64,000 nucleotides of DNA from NCBI RefSeq assembly GCF_037577855.1, contig NZ_JBAKFX010000016.1, forward strand, positions 4,482-68,481, written 5' to 3'. Position numbers and translations under genes: made by a program. The notes beneath the pieces were generated by a model. The model ran no database searches and was not told where the DNA came from. It saw only the letters and a list, made by a program, of their open reading frames with translations. The DNA comes from Dethiothermospora halolimnae (lineage in GTDB: Bacteria > Bacillota > Clostridia > Tissierellales > VENL01). Shown here one piece after another: positions 27,553 through 36,193 of the stretch (positions are counted from its first letter, which is position 1; the number at the start of each line of letters is the position of its first letter).

Positions 27553-28507
27553 TGATATAGACTTAATAATTGAAAAGATTAATGCTAGTGAAGAAATTTA
27601 CTTAATATCCCATATAAACCCTGATGGAGATAGTTTAGGTTCTCTTTTGGCCTTGGGGGAAGCATTAAAGCAGTTAGATAGCAGTGTAACTATGGTGGCT
27701 TCCGATGATATACCAGATAGATATTCTTTTTTATCAAATATATCAGAAATAGAGAAGCTTGATGAAATAAAACCTGTGGAATTACTTATCACTTTAGACT
27801 GTGGAGACCAAGATAGACTTGGAGAGTTCAAAGAGTTGGCTAATAAAGCTAAAACAGTGATTAATATTGATCATCATATAAGTAATAATTATTTTGGCGA
27901 TCTAAATCTAGTCAACTCTGATGCTAGTTCCACCGGTGAAATGATATATGATCTTATAGAAAAAATGAATTTAAAATTTAATCATAAAATAAATAATAGT
28001 ATTTACATGGCAATATCAACTGATACGGGAAGTTTTAAGTATAGCAATACTTCATATCATACCCATGAAATAGCATCTAATTTACTTAAAAAGGGGATTG
28101 ATAATGAGTATATTAATAATAAGTTATACCAAAATAACCCCTTATCTAAGGCAAAATTGTTTATAGAAACATTAAAGAATTTAGAATTATATAATAATAA
28201 TAGTATTGGTATTATATATATAACCCAAGCCATGATTAAGAGATGCGGTGCTAAAATAGAGCACATGGATGGTATCATTAATTTTGTTAGAGATATAGAT
28301 ACAGTTGAAGTTGCATGTATATTAAAAGAAATTAATAATAATAAAGTCAAAATAGGTTTGAGATCAAAGGAATATGTTGATGTTTCTAAAATTGCTAAGA
28401 ACTTAAATGGTGGAGGTCATAAGAAGGCATCTGGGGCCACCTTTTTAGGAACGATAGATGAAGCCAGGGATAAAATATTATCAGAAATACAAAATTATAT
28501 AAGGTGA
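27521..28507 (+). CDS. nrnA: DHH/DHHA1 bifunctional oligoribonuclease and pAp phosphatase NrnA
   Basis: A 328-residue DHH-family phosphoesterase. Metal-binding motifs are ISHINPDGDSLGS, LDCGDQDRLG, and DHH at 117-119. The C-terminal DHHA1 part ends GGGHKKASGATF. It degrades nano-RNA and dephosphorylates pAp. ATG at 27521 or 27524 is used; the Shine-Dalgarno is weak (GAGAGTGGG) and the 32-base overlap with rbfA suggests coupling. Confidence 0.93.
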   Translation: MMRNQKKNLNDDIDLIIEKINASEEIYLISHINPDGDSLGSLLALGEALKQLDSSVTMVASDDIPDRYSFLSNISEIEKLDEIKPVELLITLDCGDQDRLGEFKELANKAKTVINIDHHISNNYFGDLNLVNSDASSTGEMIYDLIEKMNLKFNHKINNSIYMAISTDTGSFKYSNTSYHTHEIASNLLKKGIDNEYINNKLYQNNPLSKAKLFIETLKNLELYNNNSIGIIYITQAMIKRCGAKIEHMDGIINFVRDIDTVEVACILKEINNNKVKIGLRSKEYVDVSKIAKNLNGGGHKKASGATFLGTIDEARDKILSEIQNYIR

Positions 28508-28512
28508 TAATG

Positions 28513-29418
28513 ATGAATGGAATTATTAATGTTTTAAAACCTACTGGAATGACATCCCATGATGTTGTAGGATATATTAGAAGAACTATAAACTTTAAAA
28601 AGGTAGGACATACTGGTACATTAGACCCTAATGCTGCCGGTGTTCTACCTATTTGTATTGGAAAAGCAACTAAAGTATCACAATATCTATTGGACAAAAG
28701 GAAAGTGTATAGGGGGGAGTTGACTCTAGGAAAGTCCACAGATACTCAAGATAGATATGGAAAAGCTATTGATACATCTGATAGAAAAGTTGAAGACTCC
28801 GAAATAATAGAAGTATTTAAACAGTTTAACGGTAAAATTAAACAGACCCCTCCTATGTATTCTGCTGTTAAGCACAAAGGGAAAAGGTTATATGAATTAG
28901 CTAGAAAAGGGGAAGTTGTAGAAAGGGAGCCTAGGGAAGTAGAAATATATAAACTAGATATAATTACAATAGATAATAATAGGATTTTATTTGATGCGGA
29001 ATGCTCAAAGGGAACTTATATAAGGACTTTATGTAATGATATAGGAGAGAGGTTAGGAACTTATGGATACATGTCTTTTTTAATACGAACTCAAGTTGAT
29101 AACTTTACCTTAGATAATTCCATGACTTTAGATGAGATAAAAGAATTTTATGAGAGTGATAGGTTAAAAGATAAGATCATACCTATGGACTTTGCACTAA
29201 CACATTTTCCTTCTATAAATTTACCCCAAATCGCTTTTAAGACTATTATTAATGGGGGAAAAATACCAATAGAAAAACTTAAAGACATGAAAGTTCCTAT
29301 AATAAGGGATATTAAGCTTAGAGTTTATTGTGATAATGAGTTTATAGGTATAGGTAAAATAGTAAATTATAAAAATGATATAGTATTAAGAATGGAAAAA
29401 GTTTTATATCAAAGGTGA
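28513..29418 (+). CDS. truB: tRNA pseudouridine-55 synthase
   Basis: A 301-residue TruB. NVLKPTGMTSHDVVG, the catalytic motif GHTGTLDPNAAGVLPI with D38, and SKGTYIRTLCNDIG are seen; a C-terminal PUA-like part follows. It makes pseudouridine 55 in the T loop of tRNAs. AAGGTGA at 28501-28507 overlaps the nrnA stop and serves ATG 28513; ATG 28510 is too close and the GTG at 28504 lies in the motif. Confidence 0.96.
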   Translation: MNGIINVLKPTGMTSHDVVGYIRRTINFKKVGHTGTLDPNAAGVLPICIGKATKVSQYLLDKRKVYRGELTLGKSTDTQDRYGKAIDTSDRKVEDSEIIEVFKQFNGKIKQTPPMYSAVKHKGKRLYELARKGEVVEREPREVEIYKLDIITIDNNRILFDAECSKGTYIRTLCNDIGERLGTYGYMSFLIRTQVDNFTLDNSMTLDEIKEFYESDRLKDKIIPMDFALTHFPSINLPQIAFKTIINGGKIPIEKLKDMKVPIIRDIKLRVYCDNEFIGIGKIVNYKNDIVLRMEKVLYQR

Positions 29419-29423
29419 TATTT

Positions 29424-30338
29424 ATGAATTTAATAAAAAATTTGAATGAAGAAATGAAAGGCTCAACTGTTGTGGGGCTAGGATATTTTGATGGGATACA
29501 TTTGGGACATCAATATTTATTAGAAAGGTTAGTTGAATCTTCTAAGGAATATAAAATTCCCAACGTTTTATTTACATTTAATAATAGCATAGCCCATCTC
29601 ATTGATAGTCATAAGACGGAATATCTTTTGGTGGATAATCGGGAAAAGGTAAGATTGTTAAGGGAAATAGGTATAGATAATCTTTTTATGGTAAACTTCA
29701 ATGAATATATACAAACCATGACTGCTAAAGAATTTATAAAAAATATAATTGTAGATAAATTAAATGCTAAAAAAGTAATAGTGGGCTTTAACTATACATT
29801 TGGATATAAAGGAAGCGGTGACACTGATTACTTAAAAGCATTGGGACAAGAGTTTGATTTTGATGTGGAGGTTATAGAGCCTGTAAAAAAATATGATAAA
29901 GTTATTAGTAGTTCTTCAATAAAAAAATTAATATCCCAGGGAAAAATAGAAAAGGCTAATGCTCTACTTGGACGTCCCTATGAAATTAGTGGTAAGGTTA
30001 TTAAAGGTAGAGGTAGAGGTAAAGGCATGGGATTTGCTACAGCTAATCTAAAGCTTAGGTCAAACTTTGTAATACCAAAGTTTGGAGTTTATAAGACATG
30101 GTCAAAGATTGATAACAAATACTATTTAAGCATTACCAATGTAGGTGAAAATCCAACATTTAATGATAAGGGGGTTAATATAGAAACCCATATTTTTGAC
30201 ATTGTTAATGAGTTATATGATAAAAATATTAGTATAAGGTTTGAGAAGTTTATAAGAGAAGAAAGAAAGTTTGATAATAAAGAAGATTTGATAAAACAGG
30301 TAAAAAAAGATATTGAGATCGTAAGATATTCAAAGTAA
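29424..30338 (+). CDS. ribF: Bifunctional riboflavin kinase / FAD synthetase
   Basis: A 304-residue RibF. The N-terminal FMN adenylyltransferase domain has GLGYFDGIHLGHQYLLERL; the C-terminal riboflavin kinase domain has GRGRGKGMGFATANL and TNVGENPTF. It converts riboflavin to FMN and FAD. AAAGGTGA (29411-29418) serves ATG 29424. No FMN riboswitch is visible upstream, consistent with its place at the end of a translation operon. Confidence 0.96.
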   Translation: MNLIKNLNEEMKGSTVVGLGYFDGIHLGHQYLLERLVESSKEYKIPNVLFTFNNSIAHLIDSHKTEYLLVDNREKVRLLREIGIDNLFMVNFNEYIQTMTAKEFIKNIIVDKLNAKKVIVGFNYTFGYKGSGDTDYLKALGQEFDFDVEVIEPVKKYDKVISSSSIKKLISQGKIEKANALLGRPYEISGKVIKGRGRGKGMGFATANLKLRSNFVIPKFGVYKTWSKIDNKYYLSITNVGENPTFNDKGVNIETHIFDIVNELYDKNISIRFEKFIREERKFDNKEDLIKQVKKDIEIVRYSK

Positions 30339-30344
30339 AAAACA

Positions 30345-30373
30345 TTTACAAACCCACTTTCATATGATAAAAT
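30345..30373 (+). promoter_or_regulatory. Sigma-A promoter of rpsO
   Basis: TTTACA (30345-30350), a 17-base spacer and TAAAAT (30368-30373), placing the start of transcription just before the structured leader at 30381-30440. Confidence 0.75.
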
Positions 30374-30380
30374 GTTTAGT

Positions 30381-30440
30381 GGTAGTTACCTTTTGCTCTG
30401 TATACGATAACCTCGCCGTATACGTGGCTTTAGGCGAATA
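30381..30440 (+). promoter_or_regulatory. S15-type autoregulatory leader with predicted pseudoknot
   Basis: A hairpin GTATACG (30400-30406)/CGTATAC (30417-30423) has the loop ATAACCTCGC. The loop bases TCGC (30413-30416) can pair with GCGA (30434-30437) downstream, giving a pseudoknot just before the Shine-Dalgarno. A small hairpin GGTAGTTACC precedes it (30381-30390). S15 represses its own synthesis through leader RNA structures in several bacterial groups; this fold fits that pattern. Confidence 0.6.
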
Positions 30441-30461
30441 AAAAATAGGAGGTTTTATAAT

Positions 30462-30731
30462 ATGAATTTAAGTAAAGAAGAAAAGACACAAATAATCGAA
30501 GAGTATAAGACTCATGAAGGAGATACTGGTTCTCCAGAAGTACAAATTGCTATTTTAACTAATAGGATAAACAAGTTGAATGAGCATCTTAAAAGTCACA
30601 AAAAAGATCATCATTCAAGAAGAGGTTTATTGAAAATGGTTGGTAAGCGTAAAGGTTTACTTAATTATTTACAAAATAATGATATCGAGAGATATCGTAG
30701 TATTATCTCTAGATTAGGATTAAGAAAATAA
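30462..30731 (+). CDS. rpsO: 30S ribosomal protein uS15
   Basis: An 89-residue uS15 of standard length with GDTGSPEVQIAILTNRI, KSHKKDHHSRRGLLKMVGKRK and LNYLQNNDIERYRSIISRLGLRK. It binds 16S rRNA early in assembly. AGGAGG precedes the ATG. It is monocistronic here, between its own promoter and terminator, and is followed by pnp as in most Firmicutes. Confidence 0.99.
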   Translation: MNLSKEEKTQIIEEYKTHEGDTGSPEVQIAILTNRINKLNEHLKSHKKDHHSRRGLLKMVGKRKGLLNYLQNNDIERYRSIISRLGLRK

Positions 30732-30733
30732 TA

Positions 30734-30762
30734 AGAGCGGGTATACCCGCTCTATTGTTTTA
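30734..30762 (+). terminator. Rho-independent terminator after rpsO
   Basis: AGAGCGGG (30734-30741) pairs with CCCGCTCT (30746-30753) around a TATA loop, followed by a T-rich run. Confidence 0.85.
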
Positions 30763-30929
30763 TGATTTATAGGAAAAAATAACTAATAGAGGGATTATTA
30801 AATAACTTTTAAGCTATAATTATTGAAACAAATTATTAAATTATAATTTTGTTTTAATAAACTTTTTATTTTTATATTTTTAAGGATATAATAATAAAAT
30901 AGCAATAACTTTATTACAGGAGGTATATT

Positions 30930-33017
30930 ATGGAAAAAACATTTAGTCGTACTTTAGCAGGCAGACCTCTAAAGGTAACCACGGGCAAAGTTGCTCAACA
31001 GGCGGGAGGTTCTTGTTTGGTACAATATGGTGATACTGTAGTATTAGTAACAGCTACTGCATCCAGTTCACCAAGGGAAGGAATAGACTTTTTCCCATTA
31101 AGTGTAAATTATGAAGAAAGATTATACTCCGTGGGAAAAATACCAGGGGGATTCGTAAAAAGAGAGGGGAAACCCAGTGAGAAGGCAGTATTAACTTCTA
31201 GGCTTATAGATAGACCTATAAGACCATTATTCCCTAAAGGATTTAGAAATGAAGTACAAGTTATTGCCACTGTGTTGTCGGTGGATCAAGATTGTTCCCC
31301 AGATATAGTTGCAATGATAGGTTCTTCCATAGCATTGTCCATATCAAATATACCATTTGATGGGCCAACAGGTTCAGTGAGTGTAGGTTTGATTGATGGA
31401 GAGCTTATAATTAATCCAACAAGTAAGGAAAGAGAAGAATCAGAACTGCACCTTGTTGTTTCAGGAACCGAAGATGCAGTTATGATGGTAGAGGCTGGTG
31501 CTAATGAGATTCCAGAAGATGTTATGCTTGATGCAATAATGGCTGGTCATCAGGAGATAAAGGGAATATGTGATTTTATTAATGATATAGTGGGGGAAGT
31601 TGGAAAAGAAAAGATGGACGTCACTGTATTTGAGGCAGATAAAAATATAGATAAAGAAATCAGAGAATATGCCACTGAAAAAATGGAATCAGCAATACAA
31701 ACCTTTGAAAAATTAGAAAGACAAGAGAACATGGAAAAGGTTAAGGAAGACACCTATGAATACTTTATAGAAAAGTATCCAGAAAATGAGAAGGATATTA
31801 ATGAGGTTATTTATAACATAACAAAGGAACAAGTTAGAAAACTTATTGTTGAAAAGGGTATAAGACCTGATAATAGGAAAATTGACGAGGTTAGACCTAT
31901 TTCTTGTGAGGTGGGTTTATTACCAAGAACCCATGGTTCAGGATTATTTAATAGAGGGCAGACTCAAGTAATGACAATAGCAACATTAGGAGCAGCTGGA
32001 GACGTTCAGATATTAGATGGTCTAAGTGAAGAAGAATCAAAAAGATACATGCATCACTACAATTTTCCACCCTATTCTGTTGGAGAAACAGGTTTCTTAA
32101 GAGGTCCTGGTAGAAGGGAAATCGGTCATGGTGCCTTAGCAGAGAGAGCCTTAGAACCGGTTATACCAAGTCAAGAAGAGTTCCCTTATACTATAAGATT
32201 AGTTTCAGAGGTTTTAGGATCAAATGGTTCTACATCCCAAGGTAGTGTATGTGCTAGTACCTTATCTTTATTAAATGCAGGGGTACCAATTAAATCTTCT
32301 GTTGCAGGAATAGCAATGGGACTTATTAAGTCTGATGAAAAAGTAGTTATATTAACTGATATACAGGGAATGGAAGACTTTTTAGGAGATATGGACTTTA
32401 AGGTTGCTGGTACTAGAAAGGGAATAACTGCTATACAAATGGATATAAAAATAAAAGGAATAGATAGAGAAATACTTAAAGAAGCGCTAAGTAGAGCTAA
32501 TAAGGGTAGATTATATATACAAGATAAAATGGAAGAAGTTATTTCTGAACCAAATCCTGAGATGTCTCCTTATGCACCTAAAATAATATCTATGAATGTT
32601 AATCCAGACAAGATTAGAGATATCATTGGTCCAGGAGGAAAGATGATAAATAAAATAATAGATGAAACTGGAGTAAAAATAGATATAGACGATGATGGTA
32701 AAGTTATGATACTATCGGAAGATACTGCCAGTGGAAATAAAGCAAAAGAGATAATTGAAAATATAGTAAAGGAAGTTGAAGTAGGAGAAATTTACTTAGG
32801 TAAGGTAGTAAAAATAGTTTCCTTCGGAGCTTTTGTTGAAATATTAAATGGAAAAGAAGGTTTAGTTCATATATCTAAAATAGCTAAAGAAAGAATTGAA
32901 AAGGTGGAAGATGTACTATCAGTTGATGACGAAATATTAGTAAAAGTAACTGGAATTGATAAACAAGGTCGAATAAATTTATCAAGAAAAGATGCCTTAC
33001 CGGAGGAAGAAGAATAA
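30930..33017 (+). CDS. pnp: Polyribonucleotide nucleotidyltransferase (PNPase)
   Basis: A 695-residue PNPase with two RNase PH domains, the helical linker, and C-terminal KH (NPDKIRDIIGPGGKMINKIIDETGVKIDI) and S1 (GEIYLGKVVKIVSFGAFVEILNGKEGLVHIS) domains. The phosphorolytic core motif GPGRREIGHGALAERAL is intact. It degrades RNA 3' to 5' with phosphate. AGGAGGT precedes the ATG. The 170-bp gap upstream is strongly AT-rich; a TATAAT lies there but without a clear -35. Confidence 0.98.
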   Translation: MEKTFSRTLAGRPLKVTTGKVAQQAGGSCLVQYGDTVVLVTATASSSPREGIDFFPLSVNYEERLYSVGKIPGGFVKREGKPSEKAVLTSRLIDRPIRPLFPKGFRNEVQVIATVLSVDQDCSPDIVAMIGSSIALSISNIPFDGPTGSVSVGLIDGELIINPTSKEREESELHLVVSGTEDAVMMVEAGANEIPEDVMLDAIMAGHQEIKGICDFINDIVGEVGKEKMDVTVFEADKNIDKEIREYATEKMESAIQTFEKLERQENMEKVKEDTYEYFIEKYPENEKDINEVIYNITKEQVRKLIVEKGIRPDNRKIDEVRPISCEVGLLPRTHGSGLFNRGQTQVMTIATLGAAGDVQILDGLSEEESKRYMHHYNFPPYSVGETGFLRGPGRREIGHGALAERALEPVIPSQEEFPYTIRLVSEVLGSNGSTSQGSVCASTLSLLNAGVPIKSSVAGIAMGLIKSDEKVVILTDIQGMEDFLGDMDFKVAGTRKGITAIQMDIKIKGIDREILKEALSRANKGRLYIQDKMEEVISEPNPEMSPYAPKIISMNVNPDKIRDIIGPGGKMINKIIDETGVKIDIDDDGKVMILSEDTASGNKAKEIIENIVKEVEVGEIYLGKVVKIVSFGAFVEILNGKEGLVHISKIAKERIEKVEDVLSVDDEILVKVTGIDKQGRINLSRKDALPEEEE

Positions 33018-33052
33018 AGACATGAACCAATAAAGGGTTTATGTCTTTTTTT
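33018..33052 (+). terminator. Rho-independent terminator after pnp
   Basis: AGACATGAACC (33018-33028) pairs with GGTTTATGTCT (33036-33046) with one G-U pair, followed by seven T. Confidence 0.9.
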
Positions 33053-33139
33053 ATTATAAATTCTTTAAGAAACATAGGATAAAATACTCTCTAATAAAAT
33101 AGTATTTATAATAAAGAAAAAATTATTGGAGGGATTTTT

Positions 33140-33850
33140 TTGAAAATATTTTTTTTAAAGAAGAAAATACTATATACCATAATAATAGTTGCTATAGCAA
33201 TTATTATTATGGTGGGGTTACTTTTATCTAGAGATGATGCCGTTGAAACATTTAACAATCAAGACGTATATTATCAGGGTAATACAAATAATAAAGTAGT
33301 AGCTTTTACATGTAATGTGGATTGGGGCAAAGAATATATAACTCCCATGTTGGAAATATTAAAAAAAAATGAAATAAAGATCACTTTTTTCATAACAGGA
33401 AGGTGGGCTGAGAAAAATAAAGATATAGTGAAAAAAATTTGTCAATATGGTCATGAAATAGGAAACCATGGATATTTCCACAAGGATTATAGTAAACTAA
33501 ACTATGAAGGAAATAAAGAACAAATAACTAAAGCAGATAAGGTAATGAGGGAAATATCAAAGGGAGAACTTAGATTTTTTGCCCCACCGTCGGGAGCATA
33601 TAATAAACATACCATACAAGCATCTAAAGATTTAGATTACAAATTAATAATGTGGAGTATTGATACTATAGATTGGAGAAAAGATAGTACAAAGAATAAA
33701 ATAGTAGAGAGGGTTATAAAAAAACCCCATAATGGTGCTATTGTTCTTATGCATCCTAAAAGTGAAACTATTAAAGCTCTGCCTATTATTATTAAAGCCC
33801 TTAAAAATAAGGGATATGAGATTGGTAGGGTAAGTGATGTAATAGAATAG
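33140..33850 (+). CDS. Polysaccharide deacetylase-family protein (YlxY-like, sporulation-associated)
   Basis: A 236-residue protein with one N-terminal membrane anchor (YTIIIVAIAIIIMVGLLL) and an extracytoplasmic NodB domain. Motif 2 (HEIGNHGYFH) and a PPSGAYN motif 3 are seen. Motif 1 reads FTCNVDWG instead of TFDDG, so the usual catalytic aspartate appears to be Asn. The start is TTG at 33140 behind TGGAGGGA. It lies after pnp and before an M16 peptidase, as ylxY does in Bacillus. It probably acts on cell wall or cortex glycans, or is a non-catalytic relative. Confidence 0.85.
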   Translation: MKIFFLKKKILYTIIIVAIAIIIMVGLLLSRDDAVETFNNQDVYYQGNTNNKVVAFTCNVDWGKEYITPMLEILKKNEIKITFFITGRWAEKNKDIVKKICQYGHEIGNHGYFHKDYSKLNYEGNKEQITKADKVMREISKGELRFFAPPSGAYNKHTIQASKDLDYKLIMWSIDTIDWRKDSTKNKIVERVIKKPHNGAIVLMHPKSETIKALPIIIKALKNKGYEIGRVSDVIE

Positions 33851-33861
33851 GATTGTATTTG

Positions 33862-33890
33862 TTGAAAGTTTTCATTATTTATCTTATAAT
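33862..33890 (+). promoter_or_regulatory. Sigma-A promoter before the M16 peptidase gene
   Basis: TTGAAA (33862-33867), a 17-base spacer and a perfect TATAAT (33885-33890), in the short gap after the deacetylase gene. Confidence 0.75.
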
Positions 33891-33928
33891 AGACTAGAGC
33901 AATTATTGAAAGAGCATAGGAGGAAAGT

Positions 33929-35200
33929 ATGTACAATAAATTTATTTTAGACAATGGATTAAGGGTAGTATCTGAATACATACCCCATGTAAAGTCTGTT
34001 TCCATAGGAATTTGGATTGAAACAGGATCTAGACAAGAAAATATAGGAAATAGTGGAGTGTCTCATTTTATAGAACACATGTTATTTAAAGGAACTGATA
34101 ATAGGACTGCAAAAAAAATAGCAGAAAGCATAGATAATATAGGAGGTCAACTAAATGCTTTTACTAGTAAAGAATGTACCTGTTTCTATGCAAAGGTGCT
34201 AGATAATCATTTACCTATTGCAGTAGACGTTTTAGCGGATATGTTATTTAACTCAAGGTTTTCACAAGAAGATATAGAGAAAGAAAAAAGTGTTGTGATA
34301 GAAGAGATAAATATGTATGATGATTCACCAGAGGATCAAGTACATGATTTACTATCAAAAACTATTTTTGATAGTCACCCATTGGCACTTCCTATACTGG
34401 GAGATTTAAAGAGTGTAAAGGGGTTAACAAAGGAAAAAATATTAAACTATTTTACTGAAAAATATATTCCTGAAAATATAGTAATCTCCATGGTGGGTAA
34501 TTTTGATGTTGAAGAAAGTAGGAAATTACTAAATGATTATTTTGGTCATTGGCAAGGTAATAAGAAAAATCAAGAGTTAGAATCTCCTCCTGTTTTAACA
34601 CAAAACTTAAAATTTAAAGATAAAGAGACTGAACAATTACATTTGTGTTTGGGTCTAGAAGGTATATCCCAGGGAGATGAAGATTTATACTCTTTGTTAG
34701 TATTAAACAATGTCTTTGGTGGAAGTATGAGTTCTAGTTTATTTCAAAAGGTAAGGGAAGATAGGGGCTTGGTTTACTCAATTTTCTCATATCCATCTTC
34801 CTATAAGGATACAGGAATATTTACTATTTATGCAGGCTTAAACCCTAATCAGCTATTAAATGTCACAGAATTAATAATTGACGATATACATCAAATAAAG
34901 AATAACTATCTGACAGATGACCAATTAACAAAATCTAAGGAACAATTAAAGGGAAATTATATATTAGGTCTAGAGAGTACATCAAGTCGAATGACTTCCC
35001 TTGGTAAATCTGAATTACTCTATGGGAAAATACACTCTCCCAAAGAAATTATAGACAAAATCGATAAAGTAAATCTAGCAGATATTAAGAGGGTAACAAA
35101 TAAAGTGTTTGATCTAGATAAACTTAATGTTGCATATGTGGGAAAAGTTAAGGATGAAAAACAGACAAATAAAAAATTAAATAATATTTGTTTTAAATAA
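33929..35200 (+). CDS. M16-family zinc peptidase (processing-peptidase-like, MlpA/YmxG)
   Basis: A 423-residue insulinase-family protease. The inverted zinc motif is H46-F-I-E49-H50, with the distal glutamate in the EEINMYDDSPEDQVHDLL region, followed by the inactive C-terminal M16 domain (GLVYSIFSYPSSYKDTGIFTIYAG). GAGGAAAG precedes the ATG. Its place between the ylxY-like gene and ymxH matches Bacillus mlpA. The natural substrate is not established here. Confidence 0.92.
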   Translation: MYNKFILDNGLRVVSEYIPHVKSVSIGIWIETGSRQENIGNSGVSHFIEHMLFKGTDNRTAKKIAESIDNIGGQLNAFTSKECTCFYAKVLDNHLPIAVDVLADMLFNSRFSQEDIEKEKSVVIEEINMYDDSPEDQVHDLLSKTIFDSHPLALPILGDLKSVKGLTKEKILNYFTEKYIPENIVISMVGNFDVEESRKLLNDYFGHWQGNKKNQELESPPVLTQNLKFKDKETEQLHLCLGLEGISQGDEDLYSLLVLNNVFGGSMSSSLFQKVREDRGLVYSIFSYPSSYKDTGIFTIYAGLNPNQLLNVTELIIDDIHQIKNNYLTDDQLTKSKEQLKGNYILGLESTSSRMTSLGKSELLYGKIHSPKEIIDKIDKVNLADIKRVTNKVFDLDKLNVAYVGKVKDEKQTNKKLNNICFK

Positions 35201-35240
35201 AGATTACTGTTTAATATTCAGTGATCTTTATTATTATATA
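35196..35240 (+). terminator. Rho-independent terminator after the M16 peptidase
   Basis: AATAAAGATTACTG (35196-35209) pairs with CAGTGATCTTTATT (35219-35232) with one G-U pair. It begins at the stop codon. A T/A-rich tail follows. Confidence 0.75.
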
Positions 35241-35258
35241 TACTTAAGAGGTGATTAT

Positions 35259-35690
35259 ATGAAAATGAAGATAATGAATAAAAGTGATTTACCATTACCT
35301 AAATATAAAACGGAAGGCTCATCGGGACTAGACCTTTATGCTAATATTGAAAAAGAAGTAACTTTAAAACCAATGGAGAGAAAATTAATATCAACAGGGA
35401 TCTTTGTTGAAATCCCTAAAGGTTTTGAAGGACAAATAAGGGCTAGGAGTGGCTTAGCTTTAAAACATGGTATATCATTGGTAAATGGAATAGGAACCAT
35501 AGATAGCGATTATAGGGGAGAGATAAAGGTTATACTTATTAACTTAGGAAATGAAAACTTCACTATAGAAAGGGGTCAAAGAATAGCTCAGATGGTTATA
35601 ATGAAATACGAAAAAGTTTCCTTAGAAAATGTTGTTGATATTAGTAAAACTGATAGAGGAAAAGGGGGATTTGGACATACAGGGAAATAA
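35259..35690 (+). CDS. dut: dUTP diphosphatase
   Basis: A 143-residue trimeric-type dUTPase with the five motifs: SSGLDLYA, RARSGLALKHG, NGIGTIDSDYRGEIKV, RIAQMVI and RGKGGFGHTGK. It hydrolyses dUTP to dUMP, keeping uracil out of DNA and feeding dTMP synthesis. GAGGTGA precedes the ATG. It sits between the M16 peptidase and ylmC/ymxH, so it is an addition to the Bacillus-type order. Confidence 0.97.
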   Translation: MKMKIMNKSDLPLPKYKTEGSSGLDLYANIEKEVTLKPMERKLISTGIFVEIPKGFEGQIRARSGLALKHGISLVNGIGTIDSDYRGEIKVILINLGNENFTIERGQRIAQMVIMKYEKVSLENVVDISKTDRGKGGFGHTGK

Positions 35691-35713
35691 AATATGGTAA
35701 TTTGTTAATATTA

Positions 35714-35742
35714 TTAGGGGATTTATAATCCTCTAATTTATT
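35714..35742 (+). terminator. Probable terminator after dut
   Basis: TTAGGGGAT (35714-35722) pairs with ATCCTCTAA (35728-35736) with one G-U pair; only a short T run follows, so it may be weak. Confidence 0.5.
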
Positions 35743-35848
35743 CCCTTTAATATCATATCTAATGTTATCATAAATGATAAAATAATATTTAAAGAGAAGA
35801 AGAAATAAAATATAATAATAAACAAATCAAAATAAGGATGGTGAGAGA

Positions 35849-36109
35849 ATGAGATTAAGTAAATTAGGTGGAAAGGAAATAGTAAATCTAAACGACGGAG
35901 GTAGATTAGGGGTTATAGCAGATTCAGATTTAATAATAGATGAAAAGTCTGGAAAAATAATATCTATGTCTATACCTGATAGAAGGGGTCAGTTTAAATT
36001 ATTTGGGGATAAAAGTGAAATAGAAATACCTTGGAACTCAATTAGAAAAATAGGTAATGATATGATTATAATTGAGTTTGATGAAAATAATAAAGAAGGA
36101 TGGTTTTAG
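35849..36109 (+). CDS. PRC-barrel sporulation protein, YlmC/YmxH family
   Basis: An 86-residue PRC-barrel protein (MRLSKLGGKEIVNLNDGGRLG at the start, then IPWNSIRKIGNDMIII). The family is conserved in spore formers, with members expressed during sporulation; molecular function is unknown. A GGATGGTGAG ribosome site precedes the ATG. It lies before the aspartate kinase gene, like ymxH in Bacillus. Confidence 0.88.
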   Translation: MRLSKLGGKEIVNLNDGGRLGVIADSDLIIDEKSGKIISMSIPDRRGQFKLFGDKSEIEIPWNSIRKIGNDMIIIEFDENNKEGWF

Positions 36110-36117
36110 TTACCTTA

Positions 36118-36184
36118 TTCTAAGATTATCATATAATATATTATAATGTAATATTAACATCATTATAATATGACTATCTTAGAA
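36118..36184 (+). promoter_or_regulatory. Two-tier hairpin in the leader of the aspartate kinase gene
   Basis: An outer perfect 9-bp pairing TTCTAAGAT (36118-36126)/ATCTTAGAA (36176-36184) encloses an inner perfect 11-bp hairpin ATATTATAATG (36138-36148)/CATTATAATAT (36161-36171). The right arm of the outer stem overlaps the start of the Shine-Dalgarno AGAAGGTGAT (36181-36190). It could reduce translation, or act as an AT-rich terminator of the previous gene. Confidence 0.45.
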
Positions 36185-36193
36185 GGTGATAGA

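Noticed and set aside
36110..36193. Lysine riboswitch before the aspartate kinase gene
   Set aside because: The leader is only about 80 bases, far too short for the lysine riboswitch, and lacks its conserved core.
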